64,000 nucleotides of DNA from Pontederia crassipes (taxonomy: Eukaryota > Streptophyta > Magnoliopsida > Commelinales > Pontederiaceae). A model generated the notes under the pieces. That model saw nothing but the letters and a program-made list of their open reading frames with translations, did no database searches and was not told where the DNA came from. The position numbers were made by a program, and so were the translations under genes. Positions 23,372-35,370 of the stretch are shown here, in pieces. Location of the stretch: positions 37,961,171 to 38,025,170 of the forward strand of contig CM060194.1 in assembly GCA_030549335.1 (NCBI GenBank). The letters run 5' to 3'. How positions within the stretch are numbered: position 1 is the stretch's first letter; each line of letters starts with the position of its first letter.

Positions 23372-26300
23372 TTCTTATTCCCTTAAAAGAAAATTCGTCC
23401 TCAAATTTTGCCCTAAGTAGAGGGCTTACCGAAAAGATGAGGGAATTCTTGGCGCATTTCGGACTCGGGCTCCCATATTGCATCATCGCCATGATGGTAA
23501 CGCCAAGCTACTCTAACCATGGTTACATCCCTTGTTCTTTTGATGTTGCACCTTGCGCTCCACTTTGTGCGTTGGATACTCAACGAAGGTCAAGTCTACG
23601 AATTCTTAACGTCATGGATTATGATGCTCTATTTTTTTTCTCCACATTGACATGCTGGGTACTTGGGACATATTTTCGTATCTCCATGTTTCATGTCATT
23701 ACTATTTGTTTATCCTTATACATCCGTGTCCTTCCCGAATGGATCGCAACCCAGGCTTATGGTTACATCCTTATACTTCTTGTACTTTCCAAATGGATCA
23801 TAACCCAAATTTATAATATTCATCTAATACTTCTTATAAGACTTATTACTAAATGGACTGCAACCCAGACTTATATTATTCATCTAGTATTGCTCTCTTT
23901 AGGACTTCATCATTTGGGTTTCACATGCTTAGTTCCTCCAACATTTCATACGCAACCTCATGAAGCCTAGCGAGCATCACTTGTGTCTGAGTGTATGTGT
24001 AATTGAGTTCATTTTTACCAAAATGGTACTTCATGGAGAACTCAGAATCTTTCAAACTCATGTCATTTTCATTGTCGCATATTAGTATACTACTAAAAGA
24101 AAACATACCTACGACTCTTTTGATTGATGAACACTTCAATCTTTTCTACATAAATGTAGGCATAGTTTGAACACAATGTTGATGAGAACCTAAAGATTTG
24201 AGGGGTGTTCTTAATGGTATCGCTCAATTTATAGTGATCATTCATTGCTAGGAAAATTATCTTCATTACATCTTCTTCAGCAACTCGAAACTGCTGGTAC
24301 TCACTTCATAGATCGATCTTGAGTACACCTAGCCTTAAATAGGTCGTCTATGCATGGTAACAGACACTTATGTCTTGTTGTTATTTTATTTAACAACTTG
24401 TTAATAAATCTCAAGATTCATAGAGTCATCATTCTTCTTTACAAAAGAAGTGGAACATCTAAAAATGAGACCCTCCGTCTCATAAAACCCTCGTCTTACA
24501 GTTATTAGATTTGTCTTTTTAGTTCATGTGTCATGGGGCCTTGGAAATCAAGGTCATGCTAGAAAGAAGGTCGATATGACACTCAACTTCTAACTATAAC
24601 TTTTAGATCTTTGAATACTGTCAACTATCTTCTTCTTTTTGCATAATGCCTATATATCTTAGAAGGAAGAATCAAATAGGAATCTCCTCATAATTCTTCA
24701 AAAAAATTTCTAACCGATGTGAAGAAAAGATCTTATCTTCAATCATCATTAGTATTTCCAGAATGGACTTTATGGTATGAAGTTATTTTCATAGGGTCAT
24801 CATCCTTATCGGGTAGCCTATGTCGTGCAAGGATCAATAGGCTCACTAAGATCATTGTCCATCATCATAGATAATGGCATCATCATATGATTCGATAAAA
24901 TTGGTGATGGAATCATGTCAATCATCATCTTTATAAGGTCAATTTAGATCAATAACTTTCACGATGACCTATGTTTGATGTGACCCTATCCTAAGCATCA
25001 TCATAAAAAGAATACTTATTTGATTGATAATCAGATCAATGATAGAAAAGGGAATCACATATAAGCTCAAGAATAGGTATTTGATCAAGTCATTGAATCA
25101 ATACTTCATTCTTAATCATCATGAATTTTGGATTATTTAGGAAAGAATCCTAAGGATCTAACATAATCAAATATCATGAGTTAAGACTCATCATCATAAT
25201 CATTTAGCTTTTGAGTGAAAGACATAACTTACTTGACTTACATTGATTTGTTTCTTACAATGTTAGATCATATGATTTCATAGGAGGCCAGTGGTTATAT
25301 ATTACCACAACAAGTTTTTTTCTCGAGTATCATGAAGCACTCAATGTTAAGGTCGATCGATATCTACGATGAGAGATCGATCACATAGTATAATCTAATT
25401 CTTAGTCAACAAAATAATTTATGCACACTATCTAACATAAGTCCTTAGTAAAATATCATGAATGCAAGTCAACACATGGAATGAATTCAAACAATCAGAC
25501 AGGAACAAAGCAATCAACAAAAATAGAAGACAAGCAATCATTCTTCTTCTTTGCGCATCATTTCATGGTCCTTTGCATTAACGATATCTTGTAGCACATG
25601 AGAGATGGTCGGGATAACTTTAAAGTTGGAAAGGAGGACTAATCCATTTATAAAACTTATGATCAAACCATAAGTGGTCCACTTGATCAAGACAAAATCT
25701 TGAACATTTTTTTTTCATCATATTGACGTAGAGGCATCTTAAAAAATATTTTATATATCATCTTATATCTTGCATCTTAAAGGACATTCTATGTATCATC
25801 TGATGGCTTGCTTAACGCATTATCTAAACATATATATACTTTATTTTCCCTCTTGAACCATCAACCATGATTATATGATTAATTACCCTATACGATTTGG
25901 ACATTATTATGAAAACTAATAAAACATCCATAGTCAAGATAAATTAATTAAAAAAAATTTTAGTTTACTTCATAATCATCCTTCTTAGATGCATAACTTA
26001 CTTTTCCAGTAACTTTGTAGGGGACTTATAAAATTCTTCATACTTTATCCTAACCCTCCCACACTTTCTAAATTTTTTTTCTCACTTGATGTTTTGATAT
26101 TTTAAGACTTAATGGTTGGGGGCTCATATCGTCCTTAAGCATATCTCAGTTAAGAGACTTTAAATCTTTTCAAAATTTCTAACATTTATTTAACCCTTTC
26201 ATGCATTGCTTGCTCTTATATAATTCTTTTATCAACCATGCATATTAGTCTAATTTGAAATTATATTTATACTACGATGATAGAGAATTCATTCTTCAAT

Positions 26301-27468
26301 GATGGCTATAAAAATATACTTCATATCAATAAAATTTCAAGTCTACTATATACTAAACTAAGTTAATTAAATCTATTTATTTATTTATTTATATATTTAT
26401 AAATATACTATGTTATATGTGCATATGTATATGAGTATGCTAGATCTACATGTTTAATTAAATTAGACAACCACTTACTTATTGATAATTTTCTTCTAAC
26501 CTTTATTCAAATCGATTTGACTTCTAAACCTTTTAAATTTCTATATTTGTCCATCCATACATTATACATGTTTCTTGGGCAATTCTCTGATACTTGAACC
26601 CTTGTCTATTTTAATATTACATAACTTGAACGTGATTAATAATTCTAATTCCTATTATCAATATAAGGTAATCCAATTAGAAATTCATATAACTAATTTG
26701 GATTTGCTTATGACATTTATTAACCTAATATATGGGCCATATGAAGTCTAAGGCACAACGGGCGTTACAGGCCCATACTTATCAATATAAAACTATAAAA
26801 GAATTCATTAGACCCCTATCTTGATAAACTAATAGAACCACATAAGTCATCATAATAAATCATAACTTAGGCATGCTTTGTTTCACCTATAAATTCAATT
26901 CTACTATTTGGAACCATCTCACACATACTTGTTGTATAAGACAAATCTTTTATTTACTCCTATAATTCCCTCCTTTCTTCTTAAATCTATATCTCTCCGT
27001 AAATGTTAAACCTACTCATTTTTCTCTTCATACTGCTGCAGTCAGCAGAAGAAGTCCATGAGTACGACGATCATGGAAGAGATAGAAACACATGACTTAT
27101 AAGAAACAGAATTATTTTTTATATTTTATTCCTTAAAGGACTGATTCTTCATGTAGGTAATAATTATCCACATCCATTACTTATTCTTTCCCACTTTTCG
27201 TAACCTTTATAACCCTTTTTCGTATAATCACTAATGTCATTTACCTTTATAACCCTATTATACAAAATAATCTCCATAGGGATCAACCACTCATATGAAA
27301 TATGTATGAATACATCAATAAAGAATAACATAAAGGAAGAAAGATCTTACTTGTACTTTACGGTGGAGGGTGTAGCGACTGCTCGACGATAACACATGAA
27401 TCAATACCATACTATTCCATGCACTAGGACATCAAGAGAGTCCTGACTTTAGGCTCTGATACAATAAA
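23372..27468 (-). pseudogene. G2 internal region, gag-pol remnant
   Basis: On the minus strand near 24500-24220 an RT remnant reads approximately SFVKKNDDSMNLEIY and later YQQFRVAEEDVMKIIF, resembling the gypsy RT blocks FVKKKDxSLRLCIDY and YHQLRVxEEDVPKTAF, with frame breaks. No intact ORF remains. A 249-codon open frame on the opposite strand at 23221-23970 straddles the LTR edge and has no recognisable domain. The rest (24560-27450) is repeat-like AT-rich sequence in which I recognise no gag. Confidence 0.6.
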
Positions 27469-30429
27469 TGTAACGCCCCCAAATCGACCCCCGCCACGTG
27501 GCGAAGACCAACCTGGAGACGCTACGACATGCTGTGACTTTGACCATAATGTTGACCATATCTCAGTCAAGAACTGAGACATGTCAGTGGAAAAATAATA
27601 AAATAAAAGAAAACAACGTAAATATGCGGAAGTCTAAAAGGTGGCTACACCATTCCTAAGGAATATAATAAGGTTCTACATCATGAAGCTATAAATGCGG
27701 AAGGAAAAAGGAAACTAATAAGTCATGTGATTCATGTGTTGTCTTGTCGCTAGAGCTTCGTCACCACACACCTACTCCACCTCGTTATTGACCTGGCCCT
27801 GTGAAAATCAAACACAGGGGAGGAGGTCCTCCCGTAAGCTTTACAACCTAATGGGGAACCACATAATATACAATGCATGACATGAATATAATAATCAGCA
27901 ATAAATAATCATGCTTGACTTGAACATGAAAGGTAACATGTCAGTATCATGGATCATAATAAGAATAAGATCATAGGATATCATGAATCAGGAGAGTAAC
28001 ATGATGGTTAATAAACTTGAACTTATAGCATACTTGGAAATCATGACATTAAGTTGACTTGAACTTATAGCATACTTGGAAATCATGACAGTAACTTGAC
28101 TTGAACATGCTTATTGATCTTGGTTATTAATTAACAATCAAGGTGACTTTAGGTGCCTTTAATTCTTGGGGTATGCCCAGCAAACGATACGGTCTTGTGC
28201 GGGTCAATGGGTGATCAAACCATGATCAAGGGAGCGACTCTTATTTTGATGCACTTGGCTTAGACTGGCAACACATGATTAATCTTTCATTTGAATTTAT
28301 TAATCGCTTTTAACACATGTGGCTCTTTGTTCATGATTCAATAGATACGGATCAATGACGAATAAATCAATAAGAGAGTAAATCATGTAAATTAGTGAGG
28401 GATCTCTGTGAGGTCAGATAATAGGATCAATCGTATATATATATATAAATACTATATGGATAAAAATAAAATAATTAATAAATATAATAAAAGATTTTTT
28501 TGGGGAATCGGTTGATCGGTTCGGGGGAACGGTCGATCGGTCTATTCAAATCGGACGACCGGTTGGCTAATCCGGACTAATCAGGTCGGTCGATCTGTTC
28601 AGTTGAACGGTCGACCAATGAGTGTGGATCGGTCGATCAGTGATAGAGATCGGTCGATCGATGATAGAGATCGATCAACCAGTCGACGTATGCAGAAAAT
28701 GACGGTAAACAGGTTATTGGTCGACCGGTTGCCACAATGCCTGCGGACCGGTCGAACGGTCGGCGTCCAGAAAATTAAGGAACTCTCGAATTTCATCAAT
28801 TCTTCCATAAAATCTCAACCTAACCTAGTTCCTATCCCCTAGCAAATCAATCACACAACAATAGAACAACAGGAAATGAATTATGCATGCAAACAATCAA
28901 TCAATCAACGAATTCAAGAAATCAAACAATTAAAATGATAACTTGAACCCTATTCATATTCTTTTCTTTTCATAACGATCAGGACATGAATTGAGATAAT
29001 TCAGAGGTTATGCAAGGTGATTTCGAATTCAACCACCTGTTCGTGATAGATCCGTTCCTTCAATTCGTCGAAAAATTATGGGTTGAACCCCTGTCCTATC
29101 TCTGAACTCCCTATTCTTCCTCTCCTAACAGTCTAAGGCTCGCAACAATCCGATGGAGAGGCTGAGGAAAGTGGTGTGGAAATCAGATAACTTGCAGCAA
29201 GGGAGAGAGAGAGCGAGAGAGAGAGGGACTACCCTTACACCTGAAAACAACGAGCGAGAACTTCATGCCCTGCTCACGTCCGTGAGAAAACCAAAAAGAA
29301 CAGAGAGGGGACGTGAGGTTTGAGGGGAGGTTTTGTTTCTTTCGTTTGATTTTTATCTTCTATGTCTCTATTAAATCATATTGGAGTCCTCCCCCCTTGG
29401 CTACGGTTTTCAACTCCAATACAGATAACATTAAGTTATCTATTGGCCGGTTGTTTGACACTACAAGAAAATCACGATTTTCCAACGGATAATTTCCGAC
29501 GGTTCTAAATCCGTCACAATTTGCGATGGATTTTTCGACGGTTCCATTTCCGACGGATTTTTCGAGGGTTATGACCGTCGAAAATAATTTATATTATTAT
29601 TTAATTTTTTTGACGATTAGGAACGTCGATATTTCCGACGAATATCCATCCGTCGCAATTTTCGACGACTTTTCTGACGGTTACGACCGTCAGAAATAAA
29701 AAAATTAAATTATGTATTTTTTATATTATTATTAAAAATTTTTGATGGATTTTTCGACGGTCACGACCGTCAGAAATAAAAGAATTAATTATATAATTTA
29801 TTATATCATTATTTAATTTTTTGACGATTAGGAACGTCGTTATTTCCGACGGATATCCATCCGTCGCAAAATTCGCAGCAATTTCTGAAGGTCGTAAGCG
29901 TCGGTAAATGTATAATAATATCATATAAAAAGTATTTTATTAATATAACTAGCGACGGTCCAAACCGTCGTAATTACCGATGGTTGTGACCGTCGGTAAC
30001 GATTACCGACGGTTTTGACCGTCGGTAACGATTACCGATGGTTCAAATCGTCGGTAAAATAAAAAATAATAATTATATATAACTAAATATATTTTCGACG
30101 GTCACAACCGTCGGAATTATAAAAATATTTAATATTTATGTTTTCGACGCTCGAAACCGTCGGTAATTAAAATTTCGTTATCCCGCTTTTTTTCCCTTTA
30201 CCTGCTTTCTTTCTAAATTTTTTCCCTTTATATATATTCCTCCTCCCTCTTCTCTCTCTCCCTCCTCTCCTCTCTCTCTCTCCCGGCCGCGAGCACGCTC
30301 TCCCGCGCCGGACGCCGGCGACCCTCCCACGCCGGACGCTGGCGACCCTCTCCCGCACCGGCGACCCTCTCCCGTGCCGGCGTATCTCTCTCTCTTTCTC
30401 TCTCCCGCTCTGCGTCGGCATCTCTCTCT

Positions 30430-30860
30430 CCGGCCAAAGGCCGCTGTCGGCCGGATCCGGCCCCCAGCGGACGATCGGCCGACTGGCAGCCGGATCCAGC
30501 CTCCAGCGGCCGGATCGGCCGTCAGACGTTCGGATTTCGGCCGCCTGGCGGCGGATCCGGCCTCCAGCGGCCGGATCGATCGCCGGGCGTTAGGATCCAG
30601 CCGCCTGGCGACGGATCCGACCTCCAGCGGTCGGATCGGCCGCCTGGCGGCGGATCCGGCCTCCAGCGGTCGGATCGGCCGCCTGGCGGCGGATCCGGCC
30701 TCCAGCGGTCGGATCGGCCACCGGGCGTTCGGATCCGTCCGCCTGGCGGCGGATCCGGCCCCAGGCTCGGATCGGCCGCCGGGCATTCAGATCCGGCCGC
30801 CTGGCGGCGGATCCAGCCCCATCGGCCGGATCGACCGACTTGCGGCTGGATCGACCGCGG
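30430..30860. repeat. GC-rich tandem array in CACTA core
   Basis: About six units of 39 or 60 bp, each containing CGGATCCGGCCTCCAGCGG and GGCCGCCTGGCGG. It is open on both strands (Arg/Ala/Pro-rich), which comes from composition rather than coding. It is far more GC-rich than the rest of the window. Confidence 0.85.
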
Positions 30861-31268
30861 CCGGAACTGGACACTAATTTTTTTTTATATTTAAAAAATT
30901 ATTTGCGACGGTTGCGACCATCAAAAGATCGACGATTGCGACGCCCGTCCAAAGTTTCGACAGTTGCGACCGTCAAAAAGTTGCGACGGCTCGAACCGCC
31001 GGTCTTTTCCGACGGTTGCAACCGTCGGAAATTTCGACGGTTCGGACCGCCGGTCTTTTCCGGCGATTGCAACCGTCAGAAATTTCGACGGTTCAAACCG
31101 CCGGGGACTTTTTTGGTTGAACCGCCGGGGACTGTTCCGACGGCCAGAACCGTCGATATTTTTGACGAATTTTTTCAACCGTCGCAAATCCGTTTGCGAC
31201 GAGCATTTTTCCGATGGATCGATTCCGACTGAAAAACCGTCGGTAATTGCGTTACCGATGATTTTCAG

Positions 31269-31304
31269 GCTGATTACCGACGGTCCGGACCGTCGGTAAT
31301 CAGC
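31269..31304. repeat. 36-bp perfect palindrome at the CACTA right edge
   Basis: The half-site is GCTGATTACCGACGGTCC, followed directly by its exact reverse complement. It combines two inverted copies of the element's ACCGACGGT subterminal word. Confidence 0.9.
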
Positions 31305-31359
31305 ATTTTGAACTCAATTTCTTTTCTTTTCCTTTTTTTTGCATGTGTCAGTTATTACA

Positions 31360-31990
31360 GTAGGTTCTTTTGGGATCAAGGGATGGCTGTCGGAATGCAC
31401 CTACTGATATGGGAGATTGTCTAGTTAAATAACGATGATGGTGGAATTAGGATTAGGGATCTTAAGATGGTTAGATTATCCTTGTCGCGTGTTTTTTTAT
31501 GTCAGCTCGGGTCTATGAAGGCCTCCAATGTTCAGGACTAGTAACATCTGACTAATTTAGAGTAAAAAAATAGAACAATATTAAATGATTTATTTCCTAA
31601 CCAAGATGGGGACTCTAAGGATCGAAATTGAGACTATTAACAATCTTAATTACTTGGGGCTCAACTCTGAGAATTAGTTAAGCCAACCAGGTTGAAAATC
31701 ATGTCTTCGATATCCTTAATGAAGTAAACACTCCTTGGACTAACTCGGATGCAAATACAAAACACTACACCCATGGCAACCCCTTACTCCTAGAAATCAT
31801 ATTGATGTTGGTGACTATTAATAAGCTCCCTCCTTACACTTCAATTGGATATGTTTAAACAGATTGGGTATGGTTGAAGTAACTTTAATTATGCAGGATC
31901 CATGGATCTTTTGCGTATCCCTCAGCTTAATGCTTACATATGTTAATGTTAATGTGCTAATTTTCCTTGTTTCCCGAAGGAAAAAATGTT
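31360..31990 (+). pseudogene. LINE reverse transcriptase remnant, 3' piece
   Basis: The plus strand reads FFWDQGMAVGMHLLIWEIV, a stop, then LNNDDGGIRIRDLKMVRLSL. It resembles the LINE RT tail FLWG...W..V..PK..GGLGIRDL. It follows the G2 right target duplication and is probably the continuation of the fragment ending at 21382, with part of the LINE already missing. Identity fades after about 31540. Confidence 0.6.
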
Positions 31991-32073
31991 AATTAAATGT
32001 TTATTCAAAAGTTAGTGTTGGGACTCTATTATTCTTTTGCAACATCTCAGCGATGTTCTTTGTACACCCATAT

Positions 32074-32724
32074 TGTAACGCCCCCAAAATCGTACCTCCC
32101 GCCACGTAGGCGGTCAGATTGACCCCGGGAGCGCTACACTGCCTATTGCTCTACTGACATTGACCATTCAACAAAACAACTTACGTGGCACTAATAAAAT
32201 AATAATAAACATAATAGAGAACTTAAATGCGGAAAGATAGTAGTCGAAATGCCATGATGAAGGACTTTAATGCGGAAGTTCATGATGTTTCATATTATAG
32301 AAAAATATGTGGAAGTTCATGGTGTCTTTCAATATAGAAAATATGTGGAAGAAATCATGATGTCTTTAAACAACTGAAAAGATTCAATAGATATGCAGCA
32401 AGAAAGCTCGGAGTAGAAATATCAGTCATGTGCAGCGTTCTCCAAGCTCTGTGCTCTCCATCTCCTCATCAGTTGGCATTCTCACCTGCAAAATTCCAAT
32501 GCAGGGGAATAGGATACCCATGAGCAAAAATGTCCAGTACAATAACAATAGACGGTGAAATAAGGATCAGTGACGATCATGGAATCAATGTATGAATCAT
32601 TAGTTATATCAATACTCTTTCTTTACTATATCGATACTTTATCTTTGCATTACTCTATTTTTACTTTACAATGTCTCTGCTATGCTATGCAATACTTTAC
32701 ATTATCTCTGCTTTGCTTTACAAT
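32074..32724 (-). repeat. G3 left LTR, truncated
   Basis: The plus strand starts TGTAACGCCCCCAAAATCG and is near-identical to the start of the right LTR (35538 on). It stops at about 32724, where RT coding sequence begins directly. The rest of the LTR and the 3' part of pol (RNase H, integrase) are missing, so a deletion joined the two. Confidence 0.75.
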
Positions 32725-33637
32725 AGCCGGCCAAACCAAGAAAACTCCTAATCTCGGAGACGTTCTTTGATTGAGTCCAGTTGGACATTGCTTCTACCTT
32801 TGCGGGATCCACCGCAACTCCATCTTTAGAGATGATGTGTCCGAGAAACATTATCTGTTCTAACCAGAATTCACATTTTAAAAACTTTGCATACAGCTTC
32901 TTTGCTCGCCACGTTTTCAGTACTATCCTCAGATGCTCTCTATGTTGTTCCACGCTTGACGAATAGATGAGAATATCGTCAACAAAGACAATTACGAACT
33001 TATTCAGGTGTTCGTGGAAAGTTCGATTCATGAGATCCACGAATGCTGCCGGGGCATTTGTTAACCCAAACGGTATCACCAGGAACTCATAATGTTCATA
33101 TCTTGACCGAAATGTCATCTTTGGGACGTCTTCTTCTGTCACCCTTAACTGATGGTATCCGCTCCTCAGTTCAATCTTTGAGAACACCTTAGCTTTAGAC
33201 AGTTGATCAAATAGGTTATTAATGCGAGGTAGCGGGTACCTATTCTTTACTGTGACTTTATTCAACATTCTGTAGTTGATACAAAGTCTCAACGACTCGT
33301 CCTTCTTTTTGACAAAAAGAACTGGTACTCCCCAAGGTGAGACTCTAGGCCTTATAAAACCTTTATCCAGTAGCTCTTGAATCTGGTCTTTCGATTCCTT
33401 CATCTCTGCTGGGGCCAGGTGGTATGGAGCTTTGGAAATTGGTGCAGTTTCAGGCGCTACTTCAATGTGAAAGTCTATCTCCCTTCTGGGCGGTAGATCA
33501 CTAACATCGTCAGATAACACATCAAAAAATTCCCTAACCACTTCTATGTCTTGAGGAGTCTTCTTTAGTTCCTCTATTTTGGTCACACTTGCTAGATAAC
33601 CTCTACATCCCTTCTGAAGTAACTTCTGAGCCTTCAT
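32725..33637 (-). pseudogene. G3 Ty3/gypsy reverse transcriptase, 3'-truncated
   Basis: One open frame of about 311 codons on the minus strand. It contains the gypsy RT blocks in order: [68 protein letters not shown], then [12 protein letters not shown] (active-site FVDD; YVDD or FVDD are both seen in the family). It ends in [10 protein letters not shown], the start of the RT/RNase H connection. Six further codons come from LTR sequence. LRLCIN has Asn where Asp is usual, and FSKIEL has Glu where a catalytic Asp (FSKIDL) is usual, so activity is doubtful. It is the best-preserved retroelement ORF in the window. Confidence 0.9.
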
Positions 33638-33700
33638 GGCAGATACTATGATCTTTGACTCTTTTTGTGAAATTCCTCTGACTATAACTTTATTTGTGCT

Positions 33701-34000
33701 TTATGTACCTATGATCACTTTCTTTTGCTTGCACAATATGAAAGCATCATGTGCGATTAGCCAATTCATGCTCAAAATTATATCATAATCTCTCATAGGG
33801 ATAATGATAAGATTTGCAGAATTATTCTTTTTCTCTATCTCTATGGGTACATTAGGGAGATACTTTGTAGTAATCAATGTGCCTTGTGGGGTCAAGATAT
33901 TCATCTTATGCTCTAAACTCATGACAGCTATCCCTAATGTTTTGGCACAGTCTTCAGATATAAAAGAATGGAAGGCACCAGAATAGAATAGTACTTTCAT
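33701..34000 (-). pseudogene. G3 aspartic protease domain, active-site Asp replaced
   Basis: The frame encodes VLFYSGAFHSFIS followed by DYDIILSMNWL, the standard gypsy protease layout (DSGATHSFIS ... DVILGMDWL). The catalytic Asp of DSGA is Tyr here, so this copy should be inactive. It is separated from the RT frame by stops at 33640-33700. Confidence 0.8.
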
Positions 34001-34089
34001 AGGTAAATCAGCTACGGATAGCGTACCTCGAATGACATCAGCGTCATTCTACGGAGCATCCTCTTCCAGATTGAAGAGTCTTTCTTACA

Positions 34090-34210
34090 CCAACTGTTGT
34101 TGTCCGCGTCTCGGACAGTTCACTATGATATGCCCCATTCCACCGCAGTAGTAGCAGGCTCATGATTTCATTTGACATTCCCCAACATGGGTCCTATCAC
34201 AAGTGTTGCA
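34090..34210 (-). pseudogene. G3 gag CCHC zinc knuckle
   Basis: The minus strand encodes CYYCGGMGHIIVNC, a CX2CX4HX4C knuckle. An in-frame TGA lies two codons upstream of its first Cys. Between here and gag (34250-34450) the sequence is Gln/His/Asn-codon-rich low complexity. Confidence 0.75.
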
Positions 34211-34485
34211 TAAAGCCCGCTCACCTTGTACGGATAGTGCTTGAGGGGCTCTAAGAGATTGTTGCGTCTACTGCTGGCCTGGGTCTGCGCCTACTGAGGG
34301 GGTCGCTGTTATTGTTGTTGCTGTGGAGAAGGAGCTTGTTGTGAATGACGGTATGGCTGTTGTTGTTGTTGCGGGTGATGATTCTGTTGAGGCACCGGGT
34401 AGGGACGATACCGATTATCCCATCATTGTGGTGGATGGTTGTTCCCACGAAACTATTGTTACTGTTGGAAACTCTGCCCTACAGT

Positions 34486-35010
34486 CTATTGGGTCTTTTG
34501 AGCTTTTTGTAGGTCTTGGTGGTTCTTCTCAGTTAGAGTAGCCAAAGTGATGGCGTCCTCTAAAGTTTTGCAGTTCCCAGACCTTGTATGAGATCTCAAA
34601 GTGGGGCTCAGTCCGTCCACAAAGCGTTTGGTCACATCAAGCTCATCCATGGTTAACCTAGAGTACTTCCTAAGTTTGACAAACTTCGTCATGTATTGCT
34701 CCACCGTCATGGTCCCTTGCACTAGATCCAAGAACTCCTTCTGTTTCAAATCCTTTTGAAACTTTGGGAAATACCGTGTCTCGAATGCCTGACGAAAATC
34801 TTCCCAAGCAACTATCCTTACATTAGGAAAACTGGTGGCCTTCCGTGCTTTCAACCATTCCTTAGCATATTTCTGGAGGGTGCCTCCGGCGAATAACACT
34901 TTCTTGTTCTCGGGCACGTCGAGGATGTCGAACTTTTCCTCCAACGTTTCTATCCACTGCTCAGTTACTTTGCTATACATTATTTTGACATACTTTTCTA
35001 TATTTTCCAA
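34486..35010 (-). pseudogene. G3 gag (Retrotrans_gag domain)
   Basis: The 174-codon frame includes QWIETLEEKFDILDVPENKK, AKEWLKARK, WEDFRQAFETRYFPK and EFLDLVQGTMTVEQYMTKF, the standard plant gypsy capsid region (WxxxF...F...YFP...F..L.QG..SV..Y...F). The usual DWW-type start is eroded. The frame opens within the TACTTTAC repeat upstream, so its first residues are probably not real gag. Confidence 0.85.
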
Positions 35011-35370
35011 TACATTATTTTTCCATGATTTGATATACTTTGCAATGCAATACTTTGCTATGCTTTACTTCGTCATGCTATATTGTACTTTACTTTTCCA
35101 TACATTACTATTCTATACTTTACTTTACCATGTTGTACTATACTTTATTTTACTATGCTTTGTCATGCTTTACATTACTATACTTTATCATACCTTACTT
35201 TACCACACCGTACTATACTTAACTTTGTCATACTTTACTTTACTTTATTTTACTTTGTTTTACTGTACTTTACCATATCACATTTTACTATACTATATTT
35301 TACTTTACCATGCTTTATTGTGCTTTACTTAGTCATATTTTATTATACTTTACTTTATCATGAGTTGTAT
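34990..35370. repeat. Degenerate TACTTTAC repeat in the G3 leader
   Basis: About 40 irregular copies of words such as TACTTTAC, TACTATAC and CATGCTTTAC lie between the start of gag and the primer site. Similar words occur inside both G3 LTRs (32625-32724, 36100-36245). They create artefactual Tyr/Phe/Leu/Thr-rich frames on the plus strand. Confidence 0.8.

Larger units (their letters stand above)
29459..31309. mobile_element. CACTA (En/Spm-like) non-autonomous element, right terminus lost
   Basis: The left end is CACTACAAGAAAATCACG, the standard plant CACTA terminus. Both subterminal zones (29480-30170 and 30900-31305) are packed with CCGACGGT and ACCGTCGG words, as expected of transposase-binding subterminal repeats. 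The core (30280-30860) is a GC-rich tandem array. The expected right end (CTTGTAGTG) is absent: sequence passes directly into LTR, and comparison with the sister LTR shows about six LTR bases (TGAGTC) are missing too, consistent with a deletion that took the right terminus. No transposase is present; long open frames in the core are translations of the tandem repeat in both strands. Confidence 0.78.
21383..31359 (-). mobile_element. Ty3/gypsy LTR retrotransposon (G2), degenerate, with a nested CACTA element
   Basis: The LTRs lie at 21383-23371 (3' LTR, 1989 bp) and 27469-31359 (5' LTR, enlarged by the CACTA insertion at 29459). They are bounded TGTAAC...TTATTACA on the plus strand. The target-site duplication GTAGG is exact (21378-21382 and 31360-31364). 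Minus orientation follows from the primer-site-like GTATCAGAGCC (minus strand, next to 27469) and the purine tract TTTAAGGGAATAAGAA abutting the 3' LTR. Internal region 23372-27468 is heavily decayed. The LTRs differ at many visible positions, so the insertion is old. The host sequence is a LINE remnant. Confidence 0.85.
27469..31359 (-). repeat. G2 5' LTR, interrupted by a CACTA element
   Basis: It matches 21383-23371 throughout. LTR sequence runs 27469-29458 and resumes at about 31310 (GAACTCAATTTC...TTATTACA). It contains a local duplication (28017-28089) of a stretch including CTTATAGCATACTTGGAAAT, absent from the other LTR. Confidence 0.85.

Noticed and set aside
23221-23970. 249-codon plus-strand open frame
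   Set aside because: It straddles the G2 LTR border, on the strand opposite to the element's coding strand, and shows no domain; it is a chance frame in element sequence.
30178-30877. Long Arg/Ala/Pro-rich frames on both strands (up to 202 codons)
   Set aside because: They are translations of a GC-rich tandem array inside a CACTA element and are open in both directions for compositional reasons.
30900-31310. Repeated CGACGGTT...AACCGTCG units as a CRISPR-like array
   Set aside because: Spacing is irregular, the words are short and occur in both orientations; this is a CACTA subterminal region in a plant genome.
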